9,933 nt of DNA from NCBI GenBank assembly GCA_900545505.1, contig UQZC01000042.1, positions 1-9,933 of the forward strand, written 5' to 3'. Positions 1 to 6,929 of this stretch are shown one piece after another. Every line of letters begins with the position of its first letter. The first letter of the stretch is position 1. A program made the translations under genes and the position numbers. The DNA comes from an uncultured Collinsella sp. (lineage in GTDB: Bacteria; Actinomycetota; Coriobacteriia; Coriobacteriales; Coriobacteriaceae). The notes under the pieces are model-generated. The model was not told the DNA's origin. It saw nothing but the letters and a program-made list of their open reading frames with translations, and ran no database searches.

Positions 1-635
1 AGCTCGGCAAGCGGGCCCTCCTGGAGCTCCTGCTCGGCTTCGGCCTGATCGAACGGAAGCTTGCCGAGCTCCATATAGCAGGCGGCCGCGAAGGCGACGC
101 CGGCGAGGATGACGGCGACGACGCTCGAGACGTTGCCCGTAACGATGTGCTGACCCATGGTCGCAATGTCCGTGGAGCCGCACACGATGGCGACGGTAAA
201 CAGCGCGATGAGCATGGACGGCTCGATGAGCACGCTCATGAGGAGCTCGCGGATACCGCCGAAGCCCGCGTAGGCGTTGGAGGAATCCACGCCGGACAGC
301 GCGAAGAAGAAGCGGGACAGCGCGAGCGCGTACATGATGGTGATGGCGTCACCAAAGACGGGCATGGGGCTCTCGAGCGTGAACATGGGCAGGCCCATGG
401 CGAGCATGAACGACACCGCGAGGAACAGCGGCGGCATGATGCGCAGCACGAAGCTCGAGTCGGAACTCACGGACTCGGGACGCGCCATGAGCTTCGCGAG
501 GTCCCGGTAATCCTGAAGGATGGACGGACCGCGGCGATTGTGCATCTTCGCGCGAATCACACGGGCGAGGCCGGAGAAGAAGGGCGCGACCAGCATGACC
601 ACGAGGCCCTGCGCTATCGCAAGAACGATGTTCAT
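1..635 (-). CDS. hyfC: Hydrogenase-4 membrane subunit HyfC/HycD (NuoH family), 3' end outside window
   Basis: Membrane-arm subunit of the formate hydrogenlyase complex. It belongs to the respiratory complex I subunit 1 (NuoH) family and anchors the hydrogenase module to the proton-translocating arm. About 211 codons are visible of a family length near 310-320. The protein starts MNIVLAIAQGLVVMLVAPF, a typical first transmembrane helix, followed by the family motif NRRGPSILQDYRDLAKL on the cytoplasmic side. Further in come GIRELLMSVLIEPSML and ELGKLPFDQAEAEQEL, the conserved acidic quinone-site-like loops of NuoH/HycD proteins. The ATG at 635-633 is preceded by a purine-rich GGGGAGAGG site about 5 nt upstream. 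The gene follows hyfB after only 17 nt, so it should be in the same transcript. The C-terminal third lies beyond position 1. HycD and HyfC are close paralogues; I choose HyfC because the preceding gene is HyfB-sized. Confidence 0.92.
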   Translation of the reverse strand, partial: MNIVLAIAQGLVVMLVAPFFSGLARVIRAKMHNRRGPSILQDYRDLAKLMARPESVSSDSSFVLRIMPPLFLAVSFMLAMGLPMFTLESPMPVFGDAITIMYALALSRFFFALSGVDSSNAYAGFGGIRELLMSVLIEPSMLIALFTVAIVCGSTDIATMGQHIVTGNVSSVVAVILAGVAFAAACYMELGKLPFDQAEAEQELQEGPLAE

Positions 636-652
636 AATATCCTCTCCCCTCT

Positions 653-2671
653 CTAGACCATGACCACGGCGAGCACGAGGAAGACCACGAGCGCCGCGAC
701 GATGTAGCAGATGTATACGGAGTAGTTGCCGCCCTCGATCTTGGAGGCGAGGCCGGCCAGCTTATCGGCACCCTCGCTCGGTGCATCGACCAGGAAGCGG
801 TCGGGCAGGGGCTCAACGCCCTGGGCGACACCGGTGAGCTTCTGGAACACGTGCGCGATGGACCAGCAGATCTTGGTGCATACCTCGCGCAGGGTGTAGA
901 GCGGGCCCATGAAGAGCTCTACGTCTGACGCGAAGCTCGTGGCGACGACGGGCATGTGCTCGTTGGGCTCGTAGCCGCACGCCCAAGGGTCGGTCTTCTT
1001 AGCGGGGGCCTTGGTGCCGAGGCAGGACCTCAACACGAACGCGAGGCCGGTGAGGACCACGAGCGCGATGGCGATCGCGGGGGTGGAGGTGGCGGCACCG
1101 GAAATCTCGTTCACCAGAGACACGCCCGAGGTGGCTGTGACGGCGGAGCCGGCAAGCACGCTCTGGGCGACGTCGCCCAGAACCGGGGCGATGACGGGAG
1201 AGCCGATTCCCAGCACCACGCAGATGGCCGCGAGGAGCATCTGCGAGAACAACATCGGAGCCGGGGACTCCTTGGCGTTCGCGGCCTCCTGGGAACGAGG
1301 GCTGCTCGCGAACGAGACGCCGTAGGCCTTCACGAAGCACGTGACGGCCAGGGCACCGGTGATGGCGAGGGCGGCCGCGGAGGCGACGGCGAACACCATG
1401 ACGACCGGGTCGGAGAGCGTCGAGATGTTGAACAGGGACTGGTAGGTGAACCACTCGGAAACGAAGCCGTTGAGCGGCGGGATAGCCGAGATGGCAAGGG
1501 CACCGATGAGGAAGCAGACGGCCGTGACCGGCATACGGCGGAACAGGCCGCCCATCTTCTCCATGTTGCGCGTACCCGTGGCATAGAGCAGGGAGCCCGC
1601 GCCGAGGAACAGCTCGCCCTTGAACATGGCGTGGTTGAGCGTGTGGTAGAGGGCGGCCATGAGCGCGATCGTCGCGATGACGTCGTTGCCCAGGGCGTGC
1701 GCCGTCATGGACGCGCCGACACCGAGCAAGATGATGCCGATGTTCTCGACGGAGTGGTAGGCCAGCAGGCGCTTAATGTCGTGCTCGTGGAGGGCGTAGA
1801 CGACGCCCAGGACCGACGAGATGGATCCGAAGACCAGGACCATGAGGCCCCACCAGAGCTGGACGCCCGAACCCGCGAGCAGGTCGAGACCGACCTTGAG
1901 GATTCCCAGGATGCCGATCTTGATCATGCCGCCGGACATGAGGGCGGACACGTTGGACGGCGCCTCGGGGTGCGCCTGGGGCAGCCAGGAGTGCAGCGGA
2001 ATGATACCGGCCTTCGCGCCAAATCCGAAGAACGCGAGGACGAAGCACGCGGAGGAGACGGCGGGTCCAAAGTCATGCGTACGGAAATCACTGAAGCTGA
2101 AGGAACCACCCACGCCGTTGGTCATGAGCAGGAAGCTCGCCATGATGAGAACGAAGCCCACGTGCGCGATGACGAAGTAGAGCCAACCGCCCCTAATGGA
2201 GTTCTTGTTCTCCTCGATAACGACAAGGAAGTAGCTCGTAAGGGACATGAGCTCAAAGGCGACCAGGAACCAGAACACGTTGTCGGCGGTGATGACGAGC
2301 ATCATCGAGGCGACGAAGGTGTTCATAAAGAAGCCGGCGCGCCCGACCTTGCCCGGGTACTCGTCGAAGTAGGACAGACCGTAGATGAAGCCCGCAAAGG
2401 CGAGAATCGAGATGAGGACCACGATCAGGCCCGCAAGGCCGTTGAGCAAGAGCTCGAGACGGGCGAACGGGAAGAAAAAGACCGTGTTGAGGGACGAAAC
2501 GTCGCCAAGCACGGCCTCGAGGCCCGCGATGAACGACAGCACGGCCGCGACGGCGCCGATCAGGCAGCCGGCGGTCTTGGCGGCGTTGTCGGCCTTAATC
2601 AGCAGAACCGAGGCGAGCGCACCGATGCACGAGACGGCAAGCGATGCGATAAACAGCGTCATGCTATCCAT
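653..2671 (-). CDS. hyfB: Hydrogenase-4 membrane subunit HyfB (NuoL/MrpA-type antiporter-like)
   Basis: Large membrane subunit of the formate hydrogenlyase, homologous to the proton/cation-pumping subunits of complex I and Mrp antiporters. The 672 residues are hydrophobic almost throughout and match the length of Escherichia coli HyfB as I recall it; HycC is shorter. Hallmarks seen are FELMSL with Glu140 in the first channel half, GAKAGIIPLHSWLPQAHPEAP with Lys220 and His227, VSALMSGGMIKIG with Lys251, and DIKRLLAYHSVENIG with Lys300. These Glu/Lys residues form the proton path in NuoL-type proteins. The C-terminal segment DPWACGYEPNEHMPVVATSF is typical of HycC/HyfB. The start codon lies inside the end of hyfA (8-nt ATGGATAG overlap), which implies translational coupling. 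Whether it pumps H+ or Na+ cannot be read from the sequence. Confidence 0.95.
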   Translation of the reverse strand: MDSMTLFIASLAVSCIGALASVLLIKADNAAKTAGCLIGAVAAVLSFIAGLEAVLGDVSSLNTVFFFPFARLELLLNGLAGLIVVLISILAFAGFIYGLSYFDEYPGKVGRAGFFMNTFVASMMLVITADNVFWFLVAFELMSLTSYFLVVIEENKNSIRGGWLYFVIAHVGFVLIMASFLLMTNGVGGSFSFSDFRTHDFGPAVSSACFVLAFFGFGAKAGIIPLHSWLPQAHPEAPSNVSALMSGGMIKIGILGILKVGLDLLAGSGVQLWWGLMVLVFGSISSVLGVVYALHEHDIKRLLAYHSVENIGIILLGVGASMTAHALGNDVIATIALMAALYHTLNHAMFKGELFLGAGSLLYATGTRNMEKMGGLFRRMPVTAVCFLIGALAISAIPPLNGFVSEWFTYQSLFNISTLSDPVVMVFAVASAAALAITGALAVTCFVKAYGVSFASSPRSQEAANAKESPAPMLFSQMLLAAICVVLGIGSPVIAPVLGDVAQSVLAGSAVTATSGVSLVNEISGAATSTPAIAIALVVLTGLAFVLRSCLGTKAPAKKTDPWACGYEPNEHMPVVATSFASDVELFMGPLYTLREVCTKICWSIAHVFQKLTGVAQGVEPLPDRFLVDAPSEGADKLAGLASKIEGGNYSVYICYIVAALVVFLVLAVVMV

Positions 2672-3281
2672 TGTTTACGCTCCCTTCTGCTTTCTCAGAC
2701 AGACCCTGGGCCACAGCGGTAACGTCGACGACCGGACCGTTTTCGATCGAGCGCAGGCGCTTGGCCTCGTCGAGCTCGCGATCGGCCGCGCCGCCCATGA
2801 CGGTCAGCGCCTTGGTGGGGCACGCCGCCACACAATGCGGACCGTCCGGATCGAAGGCGCACAGGTCGCACTTGATAGCGCAGGTGTACTGGCCAGGAGC
2901 CCACGTAAGCAGGCTGCTCAGGGACTTAGGATACGAAGGCGTCGGGTCGCACATGCCTGCGACACCGGCGATAGACGTGCCATCGGGATGGATGGCTCCG
3001 AAGGGGCACGCGATGGCGCACAGCCTGCACCCGATGCACTCCTGCTCCTTGACGTGGATGCGATCGCCATCGTGCTCGATGGCATTCACCGGGCAAACCT
3101 CGGCGCAGGGGGCACCCTCGCAATGGTGGCAGGCAAGGGCGGCCGAAATACCGCCGGTCTTCACGAGCGCCAGGCGCGGCGTATCCTGAAGACCCTGCAT
3201 CCGGTGGGTGTCGGCACAGGCGGACTGGCATGTTCCGCAGCCGATGCACCTCTCCGGGTTGATGTCGATGAAGCGGTTCAT
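2664..3281 (-). CDS. hyfA: Electron-transfer ferredoxin HyfA (HycB-type, four [4Fe-4S] motifs)
   Basis: A 205-residue polyferredoxin, the length I recall for E. coli HyfA, which passes electrons from formate dehydrogenase H to the hydrogenase small subunits. Four cysteine clusters are visible: Cys12/15/18/22, Cys51/54/59/63, Cys82/85/88/92 and Cys138/141/150/154. The segment MQGLQDTPRLALVKT followed by ACHHCEGAPCAEVCPVNAI is the family signature. A GTG two codons upstream (3287) is in frame, but AAGGA abuts it directly. The ATG at 3281 has AAGGA at a proper spacing of about 7 nt and gives the family N-terminus MNRF, so it is preferred. The gene lies 78 nt after fdhF with a strong hairpin between them, and overlaps hyfB by 8 nt. 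It is the expected docking partner of FdhF, as HycB is in FHL-1. Confidence 0.94.
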   Translation of the reverse strand: MNRFIDINPERCIGCGTCQSACADTHRMQGLQDTPRLALVKTGGISAALACHHCEGAPCAEVCPVNAIEHDGDRIHVKEQECIGCRLCAIACPFGAIHPDGTSIAGVAGMCDPTPSYPKSLSSLLTWAPGQYTCAIKCDLCAFDPDGPHCVAACPTKALTVMGGAADRELDEAKRLRSIENGPVVDVTAVAQGLSEKAEGSVNNG

Positions 3282-3303
3282 CCCCACTTCCTTTCAAAAT
3301 AAC

Positions 3304-3338
3304 GGGCCGGGCTCCCGAACGTACGGGACGCCCGGCCC
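3304..3338 (-). terminator. Strong intergenic hairpin between fdhF and hyfA (attenuator, processing or stability element)
   Basis: The two arms are GGGCCGGGC (3304-3312) and its complement (3330-3338). An inner 5-bp stem TCCCG/CGGGA (3313-3317 with 3324-3328) surrounds a 6-nt loop, with one unpaired C at 3329. The result is a 14-bp GC-rich hairpin in a 72-nt gap. In the direction of transcription it is followed only by GTTATTTTG, a poor U-tract. Partial termination, RNase protection of the fdhF 3' end or a processing site are all possible. Seen directly: the dyad. Inferred: any function. Confidence 0.6.
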
Positions 3339-3359
3339 AAAAAGCCAACGAGAACGGGA

Positions 3360-5582
3360 CTACACGATTTGATTCACGTGCGTCTCGTCATCGAACTTGG
3401 CGGCGCCGGGCTCAACGTCCTGGGGAGCGGCGGCGTCAACCAGAGCCTGCTTGAGCTCGGTGTGGATCGGCTCGACCTCGCCCTCGGCCCAGACCTGGTC
3501 AGCGATAGCGTCGACCTGGCAGGCGGAGAACTTGTCCTCGGGCGTATGCGAGACCGGGTCGACCTTGTGCATGGTCAGCTCGTTGCACTTGCCGATCCAC
3601 CACTGGTAGGTCATGTAGACCGTGCCCTTGTTGATGCGATCGCTAATGTCGGCGCGACTGTATACCTGGCCGCGGCGGCTGTGAATCGAGACGATGTCGC
3701 CGTTCTTGATGCCGCGCGCCTGGGCGTCCGCGGGATTCATGCGGACAAAGCCGGGCTCGTCGGCAAGCAGCGCCAGCGTCTTGCAATTGCCGGTCATCGA
3801 GCGGCAGCTGTAGTGGCCGACCTCGCGGACGGTGCACAGGATGAGCGGGTACTCATCGTCGGGAAGCTCGGAGGGCGCCTCCCAGTCGTGCGCCATCAGG
3901 TTGGCGCGGCCGTCCTTGGTGGTGAACTTGCCACCGGCGAACATGTCGGGCGTACCGTGGTCGTTCACATCGGCGCTCTTGACGGGCCACTGGGCGTAGC
4001 CGCCCTCGGGAGCCATCTTCTCGTAGGTCGCGCCCACAAAGTTGGGGCACAGGCTAATGCACTCGTTCCAGATCTGCTCGGTGTTGTCGTAGTGCATGGG
4101 GTAGCCCATGCGCGTAGACAGGTCCGCGAAGATCTCCCAGTCGTGGCGGCACTCGCCCTTGGGCGGAACGGCCGCGTCAAAGTGCTGGAAGCTACGGTCG
4201 GATGCGGTAAAGACACCCTCGTGCTCGCCCCAAGAGGTGGCAGGCAGGATGACGTCGGCGAGCATGGTCGTCTGCGTCATAAAGATGTCCTGGCAAATGA
4301 ACAGATCCAGTTCGGAGAGCGTCTTGCGCATTCCGGCCGAATCGGGCTCGGTCTGCACCGGGTCCTCGCCGTAGTTGTAGAAGCAGTGCACCTTGCCCTC
4401 GTCGACCAGGTGGCCCAGGTCGGTGAGCTTGTAGCCCTCCTCGAGCGGGAGCTTTTCCTCGGGCACGCCCCAAGCCTTGGCAAACTTGGCACGCACTGCC
4501 GGGTCGGTGACCTTCTGGTAGCCAGGGTACAGGTTGGGCAGCATGCCCATATCACAGGAGCCCTGGACGTTGTTCTGACCGCGCACGGGCGCGAGACCGG
4601 AATTGGGTTTGCCGATCTGGCCGGCAACGCAGGCGATGGAGGCGATGGTGTGCACCGTCTTCAGGTTCTGCTTCTGCTGGCATACGCCCATGCCCCAGCC
4701 AATGATGGCAGAGGGCTTCGCCGTGGCGTACATCTCGGCAGCTTGGTGGATCAACGCGGGCTCGACACCCGTGATGTCCTGTACGGATTCGGGAGTGTAG
4801 TTCTTGATGGTCTCCCACCACTCGTCAAAGCCGTTCGTGTGCTCGGCGACGAATTCCTTGTCGTAGAGGCCATCGTTGACCAAGCAGTTGGCAAAGGCGT
4901 TGAGGAACGCGACGTTGCAACCATTCTTGATCGGAAGGTAGAGATCGGCGATACGCGCGGTTTCGATATGGCGCGGATCGGCGACGATGATCTTGCAACC
5001 CTTTTCTTTGGCTCGCACGATACGCCTTGCGACGATGGGGTGCGAATCGGCAGGGTTATAGCCGAAGAGGAAAATGCAGCCCGCATCCTCCATACCGGGG
5101 ATGGAGCATGACATGCAACCTGAACCAACCGTGTCCATCAGACCGAGGACAGTAGGGCCGTGTCAAGTACGGGCGCAGTTGTCCACGCTGTGGGTGCCGA
5201 TGCACGCACGCGTAAACTTCTGCATAACGTAGTTCGCCTCATTGCCGCCGCCTCGCGAAGAGCCGGTGGTCATGACAGCGTTAGGACCATATTCGTCAAT
5301 TATGGCCTGCATCTTAGATGCGGTGAAATCCAGTGCCTCGTCCCAGCTTACGCGCTCAAGATCCGCGCCCTTGGTGCGGCGGATCATCGGGTGCAGTACG
5401 CGAGGAGTCAAGATCTTGGTGTCGTTGATGAAGTCGTAGCCGCTCATGCCCTTAAGGCACAGCTCGCCCTGATTGGTGATGCCGTTGAGCGGTTCGGTAC
5501 CCACGACCTGGCCGTTTTGGACCAAGAGGTTAAACTGGCAACCGGCGCCGCAATACGGGCAGATCACTTTATGCTTCTCCAT
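3360..5582 (-). CDS. fdhF: Formate dehydrogenase H, selenocysteine-containing (FdhF), UGA read-through at codon 140
   Basis: Catalytic subunit oxidising formate to CO2 with a Mo/W bis-pterin guanine dinucleotide cofactor, one [4Fe-4S] cluster and selenocysteine. The complete frame is 740 residues if the TGA at 5165-5163 is decoded as Sec; E. coli FdhF is 715. Cys8, Cys11, Cys15 and Cys42 bind the cluster and Lys44 follows, all at the E. coli positions. The active site reads CART-U-HGP (E. coli CARV-U-HGP) with Sec at 140, again the same number. Downstream are FGYNPADSHPIV, PVRGQNNVQGSCDMG, ILPATSWGEHEGVF and REVGHYSCRSMTGNC, all FdhF signatures. The ATG at 5582 follows AAGGAGG by about 6 nt; an in-frame ATG further upstream would add 36 non-family residues. 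The gene lies 76 nt after the HydN-like ferredoxin. Standard gene callers will split it in two at the UGA. Confidence 0.96.
5130..5165 (-). promoter_or_regulatory. Bacterial SECIS element of fdhF with its Sec UGA codon
   Basis: The UGA (5165-5163) is followed after 18 nt by GGUCUG (5144-5139). In E. coli fdhF the SelB-binding apical loop has the same hexamer at the same distance. UGUCC (5151-5147) pairs perfectly with GGACA (5136-5132), and UC/GA (5146-5145 with 5139-5138) can add two pairs across a bulged U at 5137, leaving the loop GGUCU. A bulged U is also a feature of the E. coli element, but there it is on the 5' side, so the exact geometry may differ. The stem codes for LGLMD within the protein. 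Confidence 0.85.
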
Positions 5583-5605
5583 GACACCCTCCTTCCTTTC
5601 TCTGC

Positions 5606-5621
5606 TACCGATTAATCGGTA
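5606..5621. promoter_or_regulatory. Perfect 16-bp palindrome upstream of fdhF
   Basis: TACCGATTAATCGGTA is a complete dyad with no spacer, centred 32 nt before the fdhF start in the 76-nt gap after the ferredoxin gene. A spacer-less palindrome makes a poor RNA hairpin, so a site for a dimeric DNA-binding protein is the more natural reading, possibly at an internal fdhF promoter. No regulator is identified. Confidence 0.5.
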
Positions 5622-5658
5622 CTTATTTGACAATCGTTGGGCTTGTATGGCCGCCCGC

Positions 5659-6177
5659 CTACGCCTCGTTTTCGATGGTGGCGCGGGCACGCTCGGCAGT
5701 CAGCTCCGCCAGGCGCTCCTCGTCCACCAGGGTGAGGCCCTTGGTCGGACAAGCCTCGGCACACGCCGGACCGCCGGGACGGTCCACGCACAGGTCGCAC
5801 TTGAGCACGAAGCTCTTGGTCTGCGAACCTACGCGAACGTCGCCCATCAAGACCGGAACCTGCGTGGTCGCCACGCTCACGGCGCCAAAGGGGCATGCCA
5901 TGACGCAGCTCTTGCAGCCGATGCAGTTGTCCTCGTTGACGCCGATGCGATGGTTCTTTGGATCAAAGAACAAGGCGCCCGTAGGACAGGCCTTCGCGCA
6001 CGGGGCATCCTCGCAGTGATGGCAAGCCACCGGTGCGGAGATCTCGTACGTACGCGTCACGCGCAGGCGCGGCGCGGCGATGTTACCGGGGATGTCGTGC
6101 GCCTCGATACACGCCGCCATGCAGGTTTGACACCCAATGCAGCGCGAAGAATCGGCTACGACTCGCTTATTACCCAT
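5659..6177 (-). CDS. hydN: HydN-like 4Fe-4S ferredoxin, formate dehydrogenase electron-transfer partner
   Basis: A 172-residue polyferredoxin of the HydN/HycB group, first gene of the visible operon. Four clusters are present: Cys13/16/19/23, Cys52/55/60/64, Cys85/88/91/95 and Cys127/130/139/143. The C-terminal stretch DEERLAELTAERARATIEN resembles the end of E. coli HydN (175 aa), unlike HycB/HyfA, whose ends differ and are longer. This supports HydN rather than a second HyfA. The ATG at 6177 follows AGGAGGG by about 8-10 nt; in-frame ATGs further upstream would add a low-quality, non-family N-terminus. It probably relays electrons from FdhF, or helps FdhF maturation as proposed for HydN. 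It sits 76 nt before fdhF on the same strand. Confidence 0.88.
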   Translation of the reverse strand: MGNKRVVADSSRCIGCQTCMAACIEAHDIPGNIAAPRLRVTRTYEISAPVACHHCEDAPCAKACPTGALFFDPKNHRIGVNEDNCIGCKSCVMACPFGAVSVATTQVPVLMGDVRVGSQTKSFVLKCDLCVDRPGGPACAEACPTKGLTLVDEERLAELTAERARATIENEA

Positions 6178-6264
6178 GTTGTTCACTCCCTCCTGAATCC
6201 CTTGTCGGAGAGACCCTGTCGACATTGACCCAAGCCGCCCGTGGCCTGGCATCGACGTATCGAA

Positions 6265-6284
6265 TGCATGCGGCGAAACATGCA
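6265..6284 (-). other. Leader hairpin upstream of the formate hydrogenlyase operon
   Basis: TGCATG and CATGCA (6265-6270 and 6279-6284) flank an 8-nt spacer, about 88-107 nt before the hydN start and so probably inside the 5' leader. It could be a stem of a structured leader or a small operator. It is short enough to be chance. Confidence 0.3.
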
Positions 6285-6328
6285 CTCGGTAGAGTTTCTC
6301 CAACGATATACAGGTTAAATATACGCAG

Positions 6329-6438
6329 TTGCAGGGGACAAACTTGAGCATAGGCCCTGCAATACGAGTGTATTGCAGGGGTTTGGGCTGGTTGGGATTA
6401 TTCTCTGGAAGCTATAAAGGCGAGTGTATTACACGCGT
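6329..6438. promoter_or_regulatory. Repeated-motif and inverted-repeat cluster in the divergent promoter region
   Basis: The clearest element is a perfect 11-bp inverted repeat, CCCTGCAATAC (6355-6365) and its complement (6370-6380), around GAGT. The 10-mer CGAGTGTATT occurs at 6365-6374 and again at 6421-6430. The second copy lies in a smaller dyad, GTGT-ATT-ACAC (6424-6434), flanked by CG on both sides. The 9-mer TTGCAGGGG occurs at 6329-6337 and 6373-6381, 44 bp apart (about four helical turns). Together they look like two or three related sites for one regulator in front of the hydN-fdhF-hyf operon. No convincing promoter hexamers stand out for the minus strand; TATATC near 6305-6310 is only a weak -10 candidate. 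The 11-bp dyad could instead form an RNA hairpin, but no U-tract follows on either strand. Confidence 0.55.
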
Positions 6439-6484
6439 ACGCCCAAGAAAGATTTCACGCTCATTTCTGAAGGATGTAGTACGT

Positions 6485-6562
6485 TTGTAATATCGTTTAC
6501 AATCAATTACTCTAGTGCAATAAAGTAGTAGTTGTAAGATTGGCTATTATTAGCCGTTACTG
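6485..6562 (+). promoter_or_regulatory. Candidate promoter/operator region of the RelB-PIN operon
   Basis: TTGTAA (6485-6490) and TTACAA (6497-6502) form a 6-bp dyad with a 6-nt spacer, a further TTGTAA half-site lies at 6532-6537, and GGCTA-TTAT-TAGCC forms another dyad at about 6542-6555. Ribbon-helix-helix antitoxins commonly repress their own promoter through such sites. Possible promoter pairs such as TTGGCT with TATATG (17-nt spacer) are present, but none is close to consensus, so the exact promoter is unresolved. Confidence 0.4.
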
Positions 6563-6605
6563 TATATGACTATTCATATTGCACGCTCATTAAGGGAGGC
6601 CAGTG

Positions 6606-6929
6606 ATGTCATCGACTCAAAAACGAGCCATCCTGCAGGTGCGCATTCGCGAGGAAGACAAGCAACATGCCGAGCGTCTCTACGACGCCATGGGCACATC
6701 GCTCGCCGAGGCCGTCCGTCTTTTTGTCGCGCAGAGCATTTTGATGCGCAAGCTTCCCTTTCAGCCGGTCGCCGTGCGCTCAAAGGACGGCACCGCCGCC
6801 TATGGATCGCTCAAAGCATATGGGGACCCCAATCGCCGCTCCGAGGAGCGTAACGCCTGGATTGAGTACCTTGCTACAGAAAGCGACGATTCGATTTTGG
6901 GTCCCGAGGAAGTAGATATCCATGAGTAG
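6606..6929 (+). CDS. RelB/DinJ-family antitoxin (ribbon-helix-helix)
   Basis: A 107-residue protein. Its N-terminal half, ILQVRIREEDKQHAERLYDAMGTSLAEAVRLFVAQSILMRKLPFQP (residues 9-54), has the RelB/DinJ pattern: a beta strand with alternating polar residues, a helix of the 'ARLYDAMG' type, then 'S-AVRLFV...LPF'. The C-terminal half (about 55-107) is charged and would wrap the partner toxin. The SD AGGGAGG (6593-6599) lies 6 nt from the ATG at 6606 and only 3 nt from a GTG at 6603, so the ATG is chosen. The gene overlaps the next by ATGAGTAG (8 nt), as in type II toxin-antitoxin operons. It probably neutralises the PIN protein and represses the operon. Pairing a RelB-type antitoxin with a PIN protein rather than a RelE/YafQ toxin is less usual. 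Confidence 0.85.
   Translation: MSSTQKRAILQVRIREEDKQHAERLYDAMGTSLAEAVRLFVAQSILMRKLPFQPVAVRSKDGTAAYGSLKAYGDPNRRSEERNAWIEYLATESDDSILGPEEVDIHE

Noticed and set aside
956..2722. Long plus-strand open frame of 588 codons opposite hyfB
   Set aside because: It is antisense to a clearly conserved gene, its translation is low-complexity and rich in Gly, Arg, His and Asp, as expected from the shadow frame of a GC-rich gene, and it has no domain features.
3369..5111. Long plus-strand open frame of 580 codons opposite fdhF
   Set aside because: Same reason: complementary-strand shadow of a conserved gene, with a Val/Leu/Gly/His-rich translation and no recognisable domain.
5163..5165. Reading fdhF as a nonsense-mutated pseudogene or two separate genes
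   Set aside because: Homology is continuous across the UGA, the codon is at the exact Sec position, and a SECIS-like loop follows.
5583..5690. N-terminal extension of fdhF to an upstream in-frame ATG
   Set aside because: The added 36 residues are basic and not family-like, would overlap the ferredoxin gene, and the inner ATG has a strong SD and gives the exact FdhF N-terminus.
6178..6351. N-terminal extension of the HydN-like ferredoxin to upstream ATGs
   Set aside because: The extension has no ferredoxin character, and the ATG at 6177 has an AGGAGG site.
6355..6380. Rho-independent terminator
   Set aside because: The 11-bp dyad is stable, but no T-tract follows on either strand and no gene ends here; an operator fits better between divergent units.
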